In this document: piece after piece, positions 16,413 through 24,873 of the stretch
Layout: every line of letters begins with the position of its first letter
How positions within the stretch are numbered: position 1 is the stretch's first letter
Assembly (NCBI RefSeq): GCF_001625595.1
Contig: NZ_AUXT01000153.1
Coordinates: forward strand, 1-58,289
Direction: 5' to 3'
Source: Pseudoalteromonas luteoviolacea NCIMB 1942
GTDB lineage: Bacteria; Pseudomonadota; Gammaproteobacteria; Enterobacterales; Alteromonadaceae
DNA length: 58,289 nucleotides
Notes under the pieces: model-generated
What the model was told of the DNA's origin: nothing
The model's database searches: none
The model's input: the letters and a program-made list of their open reading frames with translations, nothing else
Translations under genes and position numbers: made by a program

Positions 16413-17177
16413 TTAGATTGATTTTTGATAGTTAGACCAAGCGTTCTCGAGGTTAATGTTCTTCGCTTTGGAAAAGCTCCCCCAGCTCCACTTCTTCTTA
16501 TCATGAGGATCTAATTGGGCATTTAGTTCAACCAACAAATCAGGGTGATGATTCGACTCTAACCAGTGAAGGAAAAATGCCGTCGTTTTATATCCGCTGT
16601 CATAATTACCACCATGCCTTCGACTTGAAAAGTCAACGTAACCACCTTTCATCCTGACGACATCGGCTATTCCCTCAATCACCGGACCAATCTCTTTATA
16701 GTTGTGGTCATCAAGCTGATAAGCATGTGCAATCTCATGATACAGAATACCGATAAGCTCGTCATACACAGCCTGTGGAGAATGAGTTTCTTTGTACTTG
16801 TTTAGATATTGTGCACTAATATGTATTTTAGCACCTGAGAAGTCCCCTTCTTTATAAGCTACGCCATCCATATCTTCCAACACAACTTCTAAAAGCGGCA
16901 GCTTAGGCGCTTTGTGTTCCTCTTTATAGAGAATGCGAGCCACATTATATGAAATCTGTTTAACCAGATTCACATCAACATGCTGCCAAGCGGTTACTTG
17001 CTCTTGGCTAAAGTAACGTATTTGTACATTGGGTAAGTCGAATGCCAACCAATTAACATCCCCATTAAACTGGACTGGTTTAATCTCGGTACTAATTTCT
17101 TCAGTCGCGGCCGTTGCACTGTGAGCCATCAAGCCCACAGTCGAAACAAATGCCAGAATTACAGCTTTTGCATTCAT
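16413..17177 (-). CDS. Secreted HExxH metallopeptidase-like protein, basic secretory protein family
   Basis: The protein has 254 residues from the ATG at 17177, one base after the mannosidase stop, implying translational coupling; upstream frame extensions run into that gene. A signal peptide (about 1-24, ending HSATAA) is followed by the domain. It carries YHEIAHAYQ with HEIAH at about 147-151 (zinc-site pattern), a following LDDH, and IEGIADVVRMKGGY near 170-185, as in the basic secretory protein (BSP) family. Peptidase activity is inferred from the zinc motif only. Cotranscription with a GH92 alpha-mannosidase suggests a role in degrading mannosylated glycoproteins outside the cytoplasm. 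Confidence 0.8.
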   Translation of the reverse strand: MNAKAVILAFVSTVGLMAHSATAATEEISTEIKPVQFNGDVNWLAFDLPNVQIRYFSQEQVTAWQHVDVNLVKQISYNVARILYKEEHKAPKLPLLEVVLEDMDGVAYKEGDFSGAKIHISAQYLNKYKETHSPQAVYDELIGILYHEIAHAYQLDDHNYKEIGPVIEGIADVVRMKGGYVDFSSRRHGGNYDSGYKTTAFFLHWLESNHHPDLLVELNAQLDPHDKKKWSWGSFSKAKNINLENAWSNYQKSI

Positions 17178-17178
17178 A

Positions 17179-19533
17179 TTATTTGTATTCAGACAGTGAA
17201 GGTGGACGAGCATTATGAGCGCTACCCCAAGCTTTGTTAGGCTTATCACTCATCACGTACTTTAATTCGCCGCCAGCCATAATATCTGCATGTGTTAAGT
17301 AATTTCGCTCTAATGGCTTACCATTCAAGCTTACAGACTGAATGTACTTATGAGTTTTGCTTAGGCCTTTTGCCGTAGTAGTGAACTTTTTACCATTTGC
17401 GAGTTTTAACGTTACCTTTGGTGTTTGAGGCGCGCCAATTGCGTATGATAAGTCGCCTGGAGACACCGGATAAAAGCCCATTGCAGAGAAAATATACCAA
17501 GCAGACATTTGCCCTACATCGTCGTTACCCGCAAGTCCATCTGGCTTATCTGAGCTAAGCGTATCCATTATTTGACGAATACGCTCCTGAGTTCGCCAAG
17601 GTTTACCAGCGTAGTTATACAGGTATGCAATGTGATGACTCGGCTCATTACCATGTGCATAGTTACCAATAAGGCCGGCAATATCTTCATGCTCTTTGAT
17701 CATATCGGCAGACAGTGGTGTATCGAATAAATCATCCAAACGCTTTTCAAACGCATCGTCACCCCCCATCAACTCAATTAACCCTGCTACATCTTGCGGT
17801 ACATAGAAGCTGTACTGCATTGAGTTACCTTCAGTAAATGGGCCCATATACTTTGCTTCATATGCGTTAAAGTCCCTATTCCAGTTACCTTTGATATCTC
17901 TACCACGCATAAAGCGAGTTTGCGGATCAAAGACATTTTTATAGCTCATTGCACGCGCATAATAACCTTGGGCAAGTTTGGTTTTGCCCATAGATTCAAA
18001 CATGCGCGCGATTGCATAATCGTTGTAAGCATATTCCAACGTAATAGAAACTGACTCAGGCAACACATCCATTGGTACATAGCCGTACTTTTTATACTCT
18101 GGAATAGCATCGTAAACTGGGTTGTTTGCCGTACTTTGAATCGCTTCAATAGCCAAATCAATATCGTAGTCCCTTATGCCTTTTAGGTATGCGTCAGCGA
18201 TTACAGAAACAGCATGATATCCAATCATTGTCCATGTTTCATGGGCATGGAAAGACCAGATAGGCAGCATTTTTTCGTAACTTTGTTGATAGTGAACAAG
18301 CATTGACTGGATCATGCCAGACACGCGATCTGGGTCGATATAGGTCAATAGAGGGTGTAACGCACGATAAGTATCCCACAATGAGAATAATGTGTAATGC
18401 TCAAAGCCTTTGCCATCATGGATTTCACCATCCACGCCACGATATTGGCCATTTACATCTTGATAAATGCTCGGCGCTTGCAGCGCATGATAAAGCGCAG
18501 TGTAAAACTGGCGTTTCTCTGAACGTGTGCCCTCAACGTCCACTTTATCTAAATATTCAGCCCAATCTTGTTTCGCTTGCGCTCTGACTTTTTCAAAATC
18601 CCAATGAGGAATTTCAGCGTTAAGGTTCTCAAGTGCATTAGAGCGGCTAACAGCCGAAAGACCGACTTTCATGTATACAGGCTTTTTATTAACACCCTTA
18701 AATGACGCAACAAATTTAACAGCTTTACCCGCAGTCATCTTAACTGCTGTGTTTTCGATAGTTGAATGCTTTTGTTTACTATCAAGACAATTCATGCATC
18801 TGTAGCGCATGTTGTCCCGATTAATAAATTGGTAGTCGTCGATCGGCTGTGAAAATTGAATAGCAAAGTACATTTGCCTATTACGTGCCCAACCATTTGT
18901 TGCCCTGTAGGCCACTAAAGTTCTGTCATCAACCTTGCGGATATCGCTCCATATCACTTTATTTTCGAAATTATAAATGGAGCTAGTTAGGTCAAATAAA
19001 ATGTGCCCATGATCTGCGCTATTGAATGTGTACTTGTGCATTCCAACGCGCGTTGTCGTAGTCAATTCAGCTGTTACGTCATAGTCTTGCAGTTCAACAC
19101 CGTAGTAACCGGGTTCAGCCCATTCGTTATCGTGTGAAAATCTTGAGCGATATCCTGAATCAGGTTTTTCAGCAGTACCCGCGTCCAACTTAACTTCACC
19201 CGTAATAGGCATTACTAGTAAATCACCAAGATCTGAATGGCCAGTACCAGAAAAGTGTGTATGCGAAAAGCCGACAATTGTTTCGTCATCATAATGATAG
19301 CCAGCGCAGCGTTTATATATTTCCGGTTGCGGTGACACGCCTCGCATAGGGTTATCTGTGTCAGGGCTTAGCTGAACCATTCCAAATGGAACTACAGCAC
19401 CTGGAAATGTGTGTCCATCCCCACCTGTACCAATAAACGTATCTACCCACTGAGTGTTTGATTCGCGTGCTTCACTTACCGCTGAAAGTCCGGCAAGTGA
19501 CACCATAGCTGCGGCCCAAATTGAGCGATGCAT
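17179..19533 (-). CDS. GH92 family alpha-mannosidase, secreted
   Basis: A 784-residue exo-acting alpha-mannosidase (GH92, Ca-dependent inverting enzymes) that should trim mannose from N-glycans or mannans. It has a signal peptide (about 1-22) and the N-terminal beta-sandwich motifs DTFIGTGGDGHTFPGAVVPF, MVQLSPDT and VGFSHTHFSGTG. The (alpha/alpha)6 domain has EGNSMQYSFYVPQDVAGLI, AHGNEPSHHIAYLYNYAGKP and GNDDVGQMSAWYIFSAMGF, where GH92 catalytic and calcium-binding residues reside. It lies 28 bases downstream of a TTGGATCGTTCCAA operator shared with the transporter gene, and is followed by the coupled peptidase-like gene. Confidence 0.95.
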   Translation of the reverse strand: MHRSIWAAAMVSLAGLSAVSEARESNTQWVDTFIGTGGDGHTFPGAVVPFGMVQLSPDTDNPMRGVSPQPEIYKRCAGYHYDDETIVGFSHTHFSGTGHSDLGDLLVMPITGEVKLDAGTAEKPDSGYRSRFSHDNEWAEPGYYGVELQDYDVTAELTTTTRVGMHKYTFNSADHGHILFDLTSSIYNFENKVIWSDIRKVDDRTLVAYRATNGWARNRQMYFAIQFSQPIDDYQFINRDNMRYRCMNCLDSKQKHSTIENTAVKMTAGKAVKFVASFKGVNKKPVYMKVGLSAVSRSNALENLNAEIPHWDFEKVRAQAKQDWAEYLDKVDVEGTRSEKRQFYTALYHALQAPSIYQDVNGQYRGVDGEIHDGKGFEHYTLFSLWDTYRALHPLLTYIDPDRVSGMIQSMLVHYQQSYEKMLPIWSFHAHETWTMIGYHAVSVIADAYLKGIRDYDIDLAIEAIQSTANNPVYDAIPEYKKYGYVPMDVLPESVSITLEYAYNDYAIARMFESMGKTKLAQGYYARAMSYKNVFDPQTRFMRGRDIKGNWNRDFNAYEAKYMGPFTEGNSMQYSFYVPQDVAGLIELMGGDDAFEKRLDDLFDTPLSADMIKEHEDIAGLIGNYAHGNEPSHHIAYLYNYAGKPWRTQERIRQIMDTLSSDKPDGLAGNDDVGQMSAWYIFSAMGFYPVSPGDLSYAIGAPQTPKVTLKLANGKKFTTTAKGLSKTHKYIQSVSLNGKPLERNYLTHADIMAGGELKYVMSDKPNKAWGSAHNARPPSLSEYK

Positions 19534-19560
19534 GTGCCTCTCCTTTATTGTAAATTATGT

Positions 19561-19574
19561 TTGGATCGTTCCAA
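19561..19574. promoter_or_regulatory. LacI-type operator upstream of the GH92 gene
   Basis: TTGGATCGTTCCAA has inverted arms TTGGA/TCCAA around TCGT. The first 13 bases recur exactly at 21032-21044 in the transporter/isomerase promoter region. The sharing implies one local regulator, probably a LacI-family mannose repressor (ManR-like); no regulator gene is in the window. Confidence 0.65.
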
Positions 19575-19691
19575 GCGGTTTTAATATACAACGTCTATGA
19601 ATACGTATTCAATAGTATTGAGATAGAAATTTATAAATTTAAGACAAAAAAGGCAAGCGAACGCTTGCCTTATATTCAGTGTGGGGTTGAT

Positions 19692-20963
19692 TTAGGCGAC
19701 TTTATCTTGCCACTGCTTTGATAGCTTCATTACATTAACACCATACCATGCTATGAACACATAACATACCAAAGGCACCACGAAGCTGATTTGAATATTC
19801 ATTCTGTCAGCTATAACCCCCTGGAGCAAAGGAATAATCGCGCCACCGACAATTGCCAAACACAACCAGCCAGAGCCTTTACTTGTTAAAGAGCCTAAAC
19901 CTTCGATTGCAATTGTAAAAATAGTTGGAAACATGATTGAGTTAAACAAACCAATGGCTAATACAGAGATCATCGCAATATTGCCGTCTGTAGACATCGT
20001 CAGAACCAGTAACAGCATTACGCTAATAGCGTTAAATACCAAGGCTTTAGAAGGTGCAATCACTTTCAATGCCTGCGAACCAATAAAGCGGCCAACCATT
20101 GCTCCACCCCAATAGTAACCAAGCAATTTAGCAGCTGTTGGGGCATCGATACCACCAATGTGTTCTTCAGCAAAATAATTTACAATAAAGCTACCAATGG
20201 ATACTTCTGCACCTACATAGCAGAAAATAGCCACAACTCCCATCATTAGATGGGGCGCCTCTTTTAGGTTGTGGCCTTTAGCTTTACAGTCTTGTTCTTC
20301 TGTATGCTCCGCAATCGTCGGAAGCTTTAAAAATGCGAATACGACCGCAATTGCCACTAGCACTGCTGCAATAACCAAATACGGCACTTTAACAGAATCG
20401 GCACTAGCCGCTTCAACCGCCATTGCGCCACCAGCACCAAACAGTAACATACCGCCGGCAATTGGCCCCAAAGTCGTCCCTAAAGAATTAAGTGCTTGAG
20501 CGAGGTTTAGACGGCTTGAAGCTGTTTTAGGCGTGCCAAGTGCTGCAACATAAGGGTTTGCAGATACTTGTAAAATTACAATCCCTGACGCCATGACAAA
20601 AAGCGCCGTCAAAAAAATCCAATACTGATGGACAATTACCGCAGGATAAAACAATAAGCAGCCAAACGCGGCTACAAGTAATCCAACAATGATACCTTTT
20701 TGGTATCCAAATCGTTTTACGAGGTTACCTGCTGGCAGTGAAACTACAAAGTATGCAATGAAAAAACAAAACTGAATTAACATCGCCTCAGTGTAGTTTA
20801 GGTCAAAGACGCTTTTTAACCTTGGAATTAAAACGTCATTAAAAACAGTAATAAAGCCCCATAAAAAAAACAGGGTTGTCATTGCTGCTAGCGGGAAAAA
20901 GTAGTTTTTTTCGTTGTTCTGCGCGCCTGCAACAAAAGTTTGATTCGTGTTGATTTCACTCAC
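19692..20963 (-). CDS. Sugar:proton symporter of the FucP/GluP major facilitator family
   Basis: A 423-residue inner-membrane transporter with about 12 hydrophobic helices. Signatures include FFLWGFITVFNDVLIPRLK (about 32-50), the loop motif LVKRFGYQKGI (about 82-92), QVSANPYVAALGTPKTASSRLNLAQALNSLGT (about 132-163) and GLFNSIMFPTIFTIAIEGLG. These are typical of the fucose/glucose/galactose permease branch. The start is GTG with GGAG eight bases upstream. Its setting between a mannosidase and a mannose isomerase, and the shared operators, indicate mannose as the substrate. Fucose or glucose cannot be excluded by sequence alone. Confidence 0.9.
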   Translation of the reverse strand: MSEINTNQTFVAGAQNNEKNYFFPLAAMTTLFFLWGFITVFNDVLIPRLKSVFDLNYTEAMLIQFCFFIAYFVVSLPAGNLVKRFGYQKGIIVGLLVAAFGCLLFYPAVIVHQYWIFLTALFVMASGIVILQVSANPYVAALGTPKTASSRLNLAQALNSLGTTLGPIAGGMLLFGAGGAMAVEAASADSVKVPYLVIAAVLVAIAVVFAFLKLPTIAEHTEEQDCKAKGHNLKEAPHLMMGVVAIFCYVGAEVSIGSFIVNYFAEEHIGGIDAPTAAKLLGYYWGGAMVGRFIGSQALKVIAPSKALVFNAISVMLLLVLTMSTDGNIAMISVLAIGLFNSIMFPTIFTIAIEGLGSLTSKGSGWLCLAIVGGAIIPLLQGVIADRMNIQISFVVPLVCYVFIAWYGVNVMKLSKQWQDKVA

Positions 20964-21031
20964 TCAGGTTACTCCATGTTAAGGGATGTAATGATTCTAC
21001 ACATTGTTACAAGAAAATCACAAATGTTTTA

Positions 21032-21045
21032 TTGGATCGTTCCAT
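21032..21045. promoter_or_regulatory. LacI-type operator in the transporter/isomerase divergent promoter
   Basis: TTGGATCGTTCCAT matches the GH92 operator in 13 of 14 bases. It lies in the 227-base gap between the divergent transporter (start 20963) and isomerase (start 21191), so one site could control both directions. Confidence 0.65.
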
Positions 21046-21190
21046 TATTTTTTTTAAGATGCTAGAGTAACTAGATAAATGAGAAAATACAGGTTAGTAA
21101 ACTTTTTGAAATACCAACATGGCAACCGCCATGACAGTGCTTTTTGGAAAGTCAAAAACCGTTTTGCGATTAGAAAGTGGAGCTTGATTA

Positions 21191-22381
21191 ATGTCGCTTG
21201 ATTTCAGAAACAAAGAATTTTTGCAGCAGCATATTGATAAGACAATGGCATTTTATCACCCGAGATGCGTCGATAGCACAGGCGGTTTTTATCAATTTTT
21301 TAAGGATAACGGCGAAGTCTACGACAACTCTACCCGCCATCTAGTTTCAAGTACACGTTTTGTTTTTAACTACGCTATGGCTTACCTCAATACATCTAAA
21401 CAGGAATACTTAGAGCTTGTTAATCATGGGATTGATTACTTAGAACGAGTTCATAAACAACCAAATGGTGGTTATGCTTGGTTAATTGAAAATGGTGAGC
21501 CAAGTGATTTGACGAACCATTGTTATGGTCTGGCTTTTGTACTGCTAGCTAATGCTATGGCTCATAAATCGGGCGTAAAATCAACACTTACCACCATAGA
21601 ACATGTTTGGCAACTTTTGGAACAAAAGTACTATCAAGCTGAATATTCGCTTTATTTAGACGAATATGATGCAAAGCTCGAAAATGCGGATAAATACCGT
21701 GGTCAAAATGCAAATATGCATATGTGTGAAGCGCTGTTAATGTGCTTTGAAGCAACAAAAGATAATAAGTTTTTAGACAGGGCTTACACCCTTGCTCATA
21801 CAATGACCGTAAAGCAAGCTGACTTAGCTCAAGGCCTCGTTTGGGAACATTACGATAGCAACTGGCAAATCGACTGGGACTACAATAAAGAAAATCCCAA
21901 GCACCTATTTAGACCTTGGGGATTCCAGCCGGGCCATCAAACTGAATGGACTAAGTTGTTGCTTATATTAAACAGACATAAGCCAGAAACTTGGATGGTT
22001 GAGAAAGCAAAGTTTCTATTCGACGAAGCGTTAAAATCCGCCTGGGATGAACAACATGGCGGGATCTGTTACGGATTTGCGCCAGATAAATCCATTTGTG
22101 ACGGCGATAAATACTTTTGGGTGCAGGCGGAAAGTTTTGCAGCAGCTGCACTATTGGCATTAGCTACAAATGAAGAAAAATATTGGCAATGGTATGACAA
22201 AATCTGGCATTACAGTTGGGAACATATGATCGACCACCAATATGGTGCTTGGTATCGTATTCTTACCCAAGACAATCGCTCTTACAGTGACGAAAAAAGT
22301 CCGGCAGGAAAGACAGATTACCATACTATGGGCGCTTGTTACGAAGTCCTCAGAGCCTATCAATTACAAGAGAGTAAATAA
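21191..22381 (+). CDS. Mannose isomerase / AGE-family sugar epimerase
   Basis: This 396-residue (alpha/alpha)6-barrel protein belongs to the N-acylglucosamine 2-epimerase / mannose isomerase family and is predicted to convert mannose to fructose. Conserved family segments include STGGFYQFFKDNGEVYD (about 29-45), STRFVFNYAMAY, NGGYAWLIENGEP, QNANMHMCEALLMCFEAT with the conserved His, WGFQPGHQTEWTKLLLIL and KYFWVQAESFAAAALL. Mannose isomerase rather than N-acyl-sugar epimerase is inferred from the mannosidase, transporter and fructokinase neighbours. Its stop overlaps the fructokinase start by one base (TAATG). Operator control is as for the transporter. Confidence 0.9.
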   Translation: MSLDFRNKEFLQQHIDKTMAFYHPRCVDSTGGFYQFFKDNGEVYDNSTRHLVSSTRFVFNYAMAYLNTSKQEYLELVNHGIDYLERVHKQPNGGYAWLIENGEPSDLTNHCYGLAFVLLANAMAHKSGVKSTLTTIEHVWQLLEQKYYQAEYSLYLDEYDAKLENADKYRGQNANMHMCEALLMCFEATKDNKFLDRAYTLAHTMTVKQADLAQGLVWEHYDSNWQIDWDYNKENPKHLFRPWGFQPGHQTEWTKLLLILNRHKPETWMVEKAKFLFDEALKSAWDEQHGGICYGFAPDKSICDGDKYFWVQAESFAAAALLALATNEEKYWQWYDKIWHYSWEHMIDHQYGAWYRILTQDNRSYSDEKSPAGKTDYHTMGACYEVLRAYQLQESK

Positions 22382-23331
22382 TGAGTGTTATCTGTTTCGG
22401 CGAAGCCTTAATCGACTTTCTGTCTAATGGAAAAGAACCCGAAGCGTTTACAAAATACGCAGGGGGGGCACCAGCTAATGTATCAGTCGCTGTGGCAAAG
22501 CAAGGCGAAAAAAGTGCCTTTTGCGGCATGCTTGGTGATGATATGTTTGGCCACTTCATTAATGAGGAATTGCAGAACCACAAAGTGGACACACAATATG
22601 TGAGGTTCACAAAAGAAGCACAAACAGCACTTGCTTTTGTATCTTTAGATAATGATGGCGAGCGTAGTTTCAGCTTTTATCGCCCTCCAGCTGCCGATTT
22701 GCTATTTAGAGCTGAGCATTTCGAGCCCGATATGTTTACATCAAAAAAAATACTACATGTGTGCTCTAATAGCTTGACCGAGAGAAATATTTATCTCACT
22801 ACTGTTACGGCAATGCAACAAGCGAAAAACAATGGGCTGTTAAAAAGCTTTGATATGAATTTGCGAGAAAACCTTTGGCCATCTATGACCCATTGTTTGG
22901 AACGTATTTGGCATGTTTTATCTCAGTCTGACGTGGTAAAGCTGTCGTCGGAAGAGCTAGCATTTTTAAATGAGCACGCCCACCCTGAGCAAGATCAGCA
23001 AAAAACCATAGAAGCAGTATTGAAGACCAATGTACGGCTTTTATTAATTACTGATGGACCCAATGATATTAGGTATTTCACGGAATCTTTTTCTGGGTAC
23101 ATTTCACCTCCAAAAGTACAAGCAGTAGATACCACAGCTGGTGGAGATGCATTTGTAGGTGGTTTGTTAGCGGAGCTTTCACGTAAACTATCGAAAAGTA
23201 CTTTTGTAGAACTATACAAAAGCGAAAAAGAGATTATCGATATCATCAACTTTTCGGCAAAATGTGGTGCCTACGCGGTAACGCGTTTCGGTGCCTTTTC
23301 ATCACTGCCAACCAGGCATGACATTGATTAA
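22381..23331 (+). CDS. Fructokinase, PfkB family
   Basis: A 316-residue ATP-dependent sugar kinase predicted to phosphorylate fructose made by the isomerase, feeding fructose 6-phosphate to glycolysis. It starts with the PfkB pattern ICFGEALIDFL and has the glycine-rich substrate segment YAGGAPANVSVAVAKQG (about 27-43), FDMNLRENLWP, and the C-terminal PfkB signature DTTAGGDAFVGGLL (about 253-266) holding the catalytic Asp. It is translationally coupled to the isomerase gene (1-base overlap) and followed by a terminator. Confidence 0.92.
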   Translation: MSVICFGEALIDFLSNGKEPEAFTKYAGGAPANVSVAVAKQGEKSAFCGMLGDDMFGHFINEELQNHKVDTQYVRFTKEAQTALAFVSLDNDGERSFSFYRPPAADLLFRAEHFEPDMFTSKKILHVCSNSLTERNIYLTTVTAMQQAKNNGLLKSFDMNLRENLWPSMTHCLERIWHVLSQSDVVKLSSEELAFLNEHAHPEQDQQKTIEAVLKTNVRLLLITDGPNDIRYFTESFSGYISPPKVQAVDTTAGGDAFVGGLLAELSRKLSKSTFVELYKSEKEIIDIINFSAKCGAYAVTRFGAFSSLPTRHDID

Positions 23332-23356
23332 CCGTTACTCTGACTATGCGTGAGAC

Positions 23357-23380
23357 AGGCTCAGGGATGAGCCTTTTTAT
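23357..23380 (+). terminator. Terminator of the isomerase-fructokinase operon
   Basis: An AGGCTCA / TGAGCCT stem with a GGGA loop is followed by TTTTATTT, 25 bases past the fructokinase stop. Confidence 0.85.
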
Positions 23381-23390
23381 TTAACCTAGT

Positions 23391-23645
23391 TTATAAATAC
23401 GACAAAAATTTATCGTAAAACCAGTAAACGATAGGCCCACAAACACACCATCCAATCATAAAAGGCCTAAAAAACCCTAGCCTTTGTACATCGAGCTCCT
23501 CAACAACAGACATGTTATAAGCAGACTTTAAAGGGAAAACTTTTCGATACACTTTAAATATTGTCAACCCAACTATAAACGGTACAATGATAAGCGCAAA
23601 AAATAATAACACTGCATACCAAGTCTCGTCAGAAACACGATCCAT
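23391..23645 (-). CDS. Small membrane protein, hypothetical
   Basis: The protein has 84 residues from the ATG at 23645 (a GTG lies two codons upstream). Two hydrophobic segments are visible: about 9-31 (WYAVLLFFALIIVPFIVGLTIF) and 62-82 (FMIGWCVCGPIVYWFYDKFL). A basic loop, KVYRKVFPLKSAYN, lies between them, giving a likely inner-membrane hairpin topology. The family was not recognised. It is convergent with the fructokinase gene and divergent from the lipoprotein gene at 23726. Confidence 0.6.
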   Translation of the reverse strand: MDRVSDETWYAVLLFFALIIVPFIVGLTIFKVYRKVFPLKSAYNMSVVEELDVQRLGFFRPFMIGWCVCGPIVYWFYDKFLSYL

Positions 23646-23725
23646 AATCACTCGCTGTTGCTTTTTAATGGCTCAGAATAGAATTTGGTTGCATGAATTA
23701 CAACAAGAACAATGAAGTTTCATTT

Positions 23726-24817
23726 ATGAAGAATTACCTCCCTTTTTTCTTAGTTCCTCTTTTGGTAAGCTGCGCAACCCCAAACAAAATAGAAAGGTTG
23801 TCACCTATAAAAGATGTCAAATACAAACAAACAGAAGAATATACACATCAATTTGCTAACACCTATAAAAGGCCAGAGCGCTACCCACAAACCTGCGAGC
23901 AAGACTGCTATCCAGATAGTAAAGACATTCAATGTGAAAGTCATATGGAACAGTGCAAATACATTGGTAGCAACCCGGCTTCAAAAATAGAAGAGACTGC
24001 TATCTACAGTATAAGGTGGCTTGGGCACGCAAGTTTTGTTATCACTACTCAAACCAATGAAACAATTCTAGTTGACCCTGTTACAAGGCAATTTGACTGG
24101 CCTATAGATTGGGCTTTTACAAATCTTGCCGGAGGTTTTTACCGAACCCCCCCTCCCCGTGTCACTAATGAAAAGCTGGCTTCAGTGCAGGCTGTTATTT
24201 ATTCACATATTCACTACGACCATTTCAACAAATCTGATATCGAAGAAATTGGTAATAACACAAAATACCTTACTCCACTTAACTTTGCTGACTATTTTCC
24301 AACCGGAGGCTACGATATAGTCGAGATGCCCTGGTATTCAAGTTACAACGTTGGTGAAACCACATTACATTTTGTGCCCGCACATCACTTCAGTAATCGA
24401 ATCGTCATTCCTTTTATTACAAACGATGATGACGAGACTCTGTGGGGCGGTTGGCTACTAGAGAATAATGGCAAAAAAGTATTTTTTGCTGGAGACACAG
24501 GCTATTCTAGCCACTTTAAAGACATTCATAAAGCGTATGGAGACATCGACGTTTGCTTAATTCCAATTGCATCTTATCATCACGAAGAACATGGGAAGTG
24601 GTACCGCAATGTCCACCTAACACCAGAAGATGCGCTTGTTGCTGCTGAAGATTTGAATTGTGGTGTTATGATCCCTTGGGGCTATGGAAATTCAAGCTGG
24701 AAGATGGGCGACCACACCTCTCACTCAGCATTATTTAGATTACTCCATATGAGAGAACGACTAGATAGTAAGATACCTTTGTACATACTTAACGAAGGCG
24801 AGGGAGCAAAGTTTTAA
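23726..24817 (+). CDS. Metallo-beta-lactamase-fold lipoprotein, NAPE-PLD-like
   Basis: The protein has 363 residues from the ATG at 23726, chosen because it gives a canonical lipoprotein signal (FFLVPLLVSC, Cys16); an ATG at 23693 would add 11 polar residues. The metal-binding motif HIHYDH (about 161-166) is followed by a His in FVPAHHFSNR, the Asp in FFAGDTGYSSHF, IPIASYHHEEH, and a final conserved His near the end. WLGHASFVI and the downstream W.G.. segments are typical of the N-acyl-phosphatidylethanolamine phospholipase D-like branch. It is predicted to be a membrane-anchored zinc hydrolase, perhaps acting on lipids; the substrate is unproven. It has six Cys between residues 57 and 77, possibly disulphide-bonded. 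Confidence 0.82.
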   Translation: MKNYLPFFLVPLLVSCATPNKIERLSPIKDVKYKQTEEYTHQFANTYKRPERYPQTCEQDCYPDSKDIQCESHMEQCKYIGSNPASKIEETAIYSIRWLGHASFVITTQTNETILVDPVTRQFDWPIDWAFTNLAGGFYRTPPPRVTNEKLASVQAVIYSHIHYDHFNKSDIEEIGNNTKYLTPLNFADYFPTGGYDIVEMPWYSSYNVGETTLHFVPAHHFSNRIVIPFITNDDDETLWGGWLLENNGKKVFFAGDTGYSSHFKDIHKAYGDIDVCLIPIASYHHEEHGKWYRNVHLTPEDALVAAEDLNCGVMIPWGYGNSSWKMGDHTSHSALFRLLHMRERLDSKIPLYILNEGEGAKF

Positions 24818-24829
24818 AACGCCCCCCAA

Positions 24830-24858
24830 GCTAGCGAAGTATTTTTTACCTCGCTAGC
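24830..24858. terminator. Hairpin between convergent genes
   Basis: GCTAGCGA and TCGCTAGC form an 8-bp stem with a T-rich 13-base loop between the lipoprotein gene and rnd. Neither side has a strong T-tract, so termination is plausible but not certain. Confidence 0.45.
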
Positions 24859-24873
24859 ACAGTGTACATCTTA

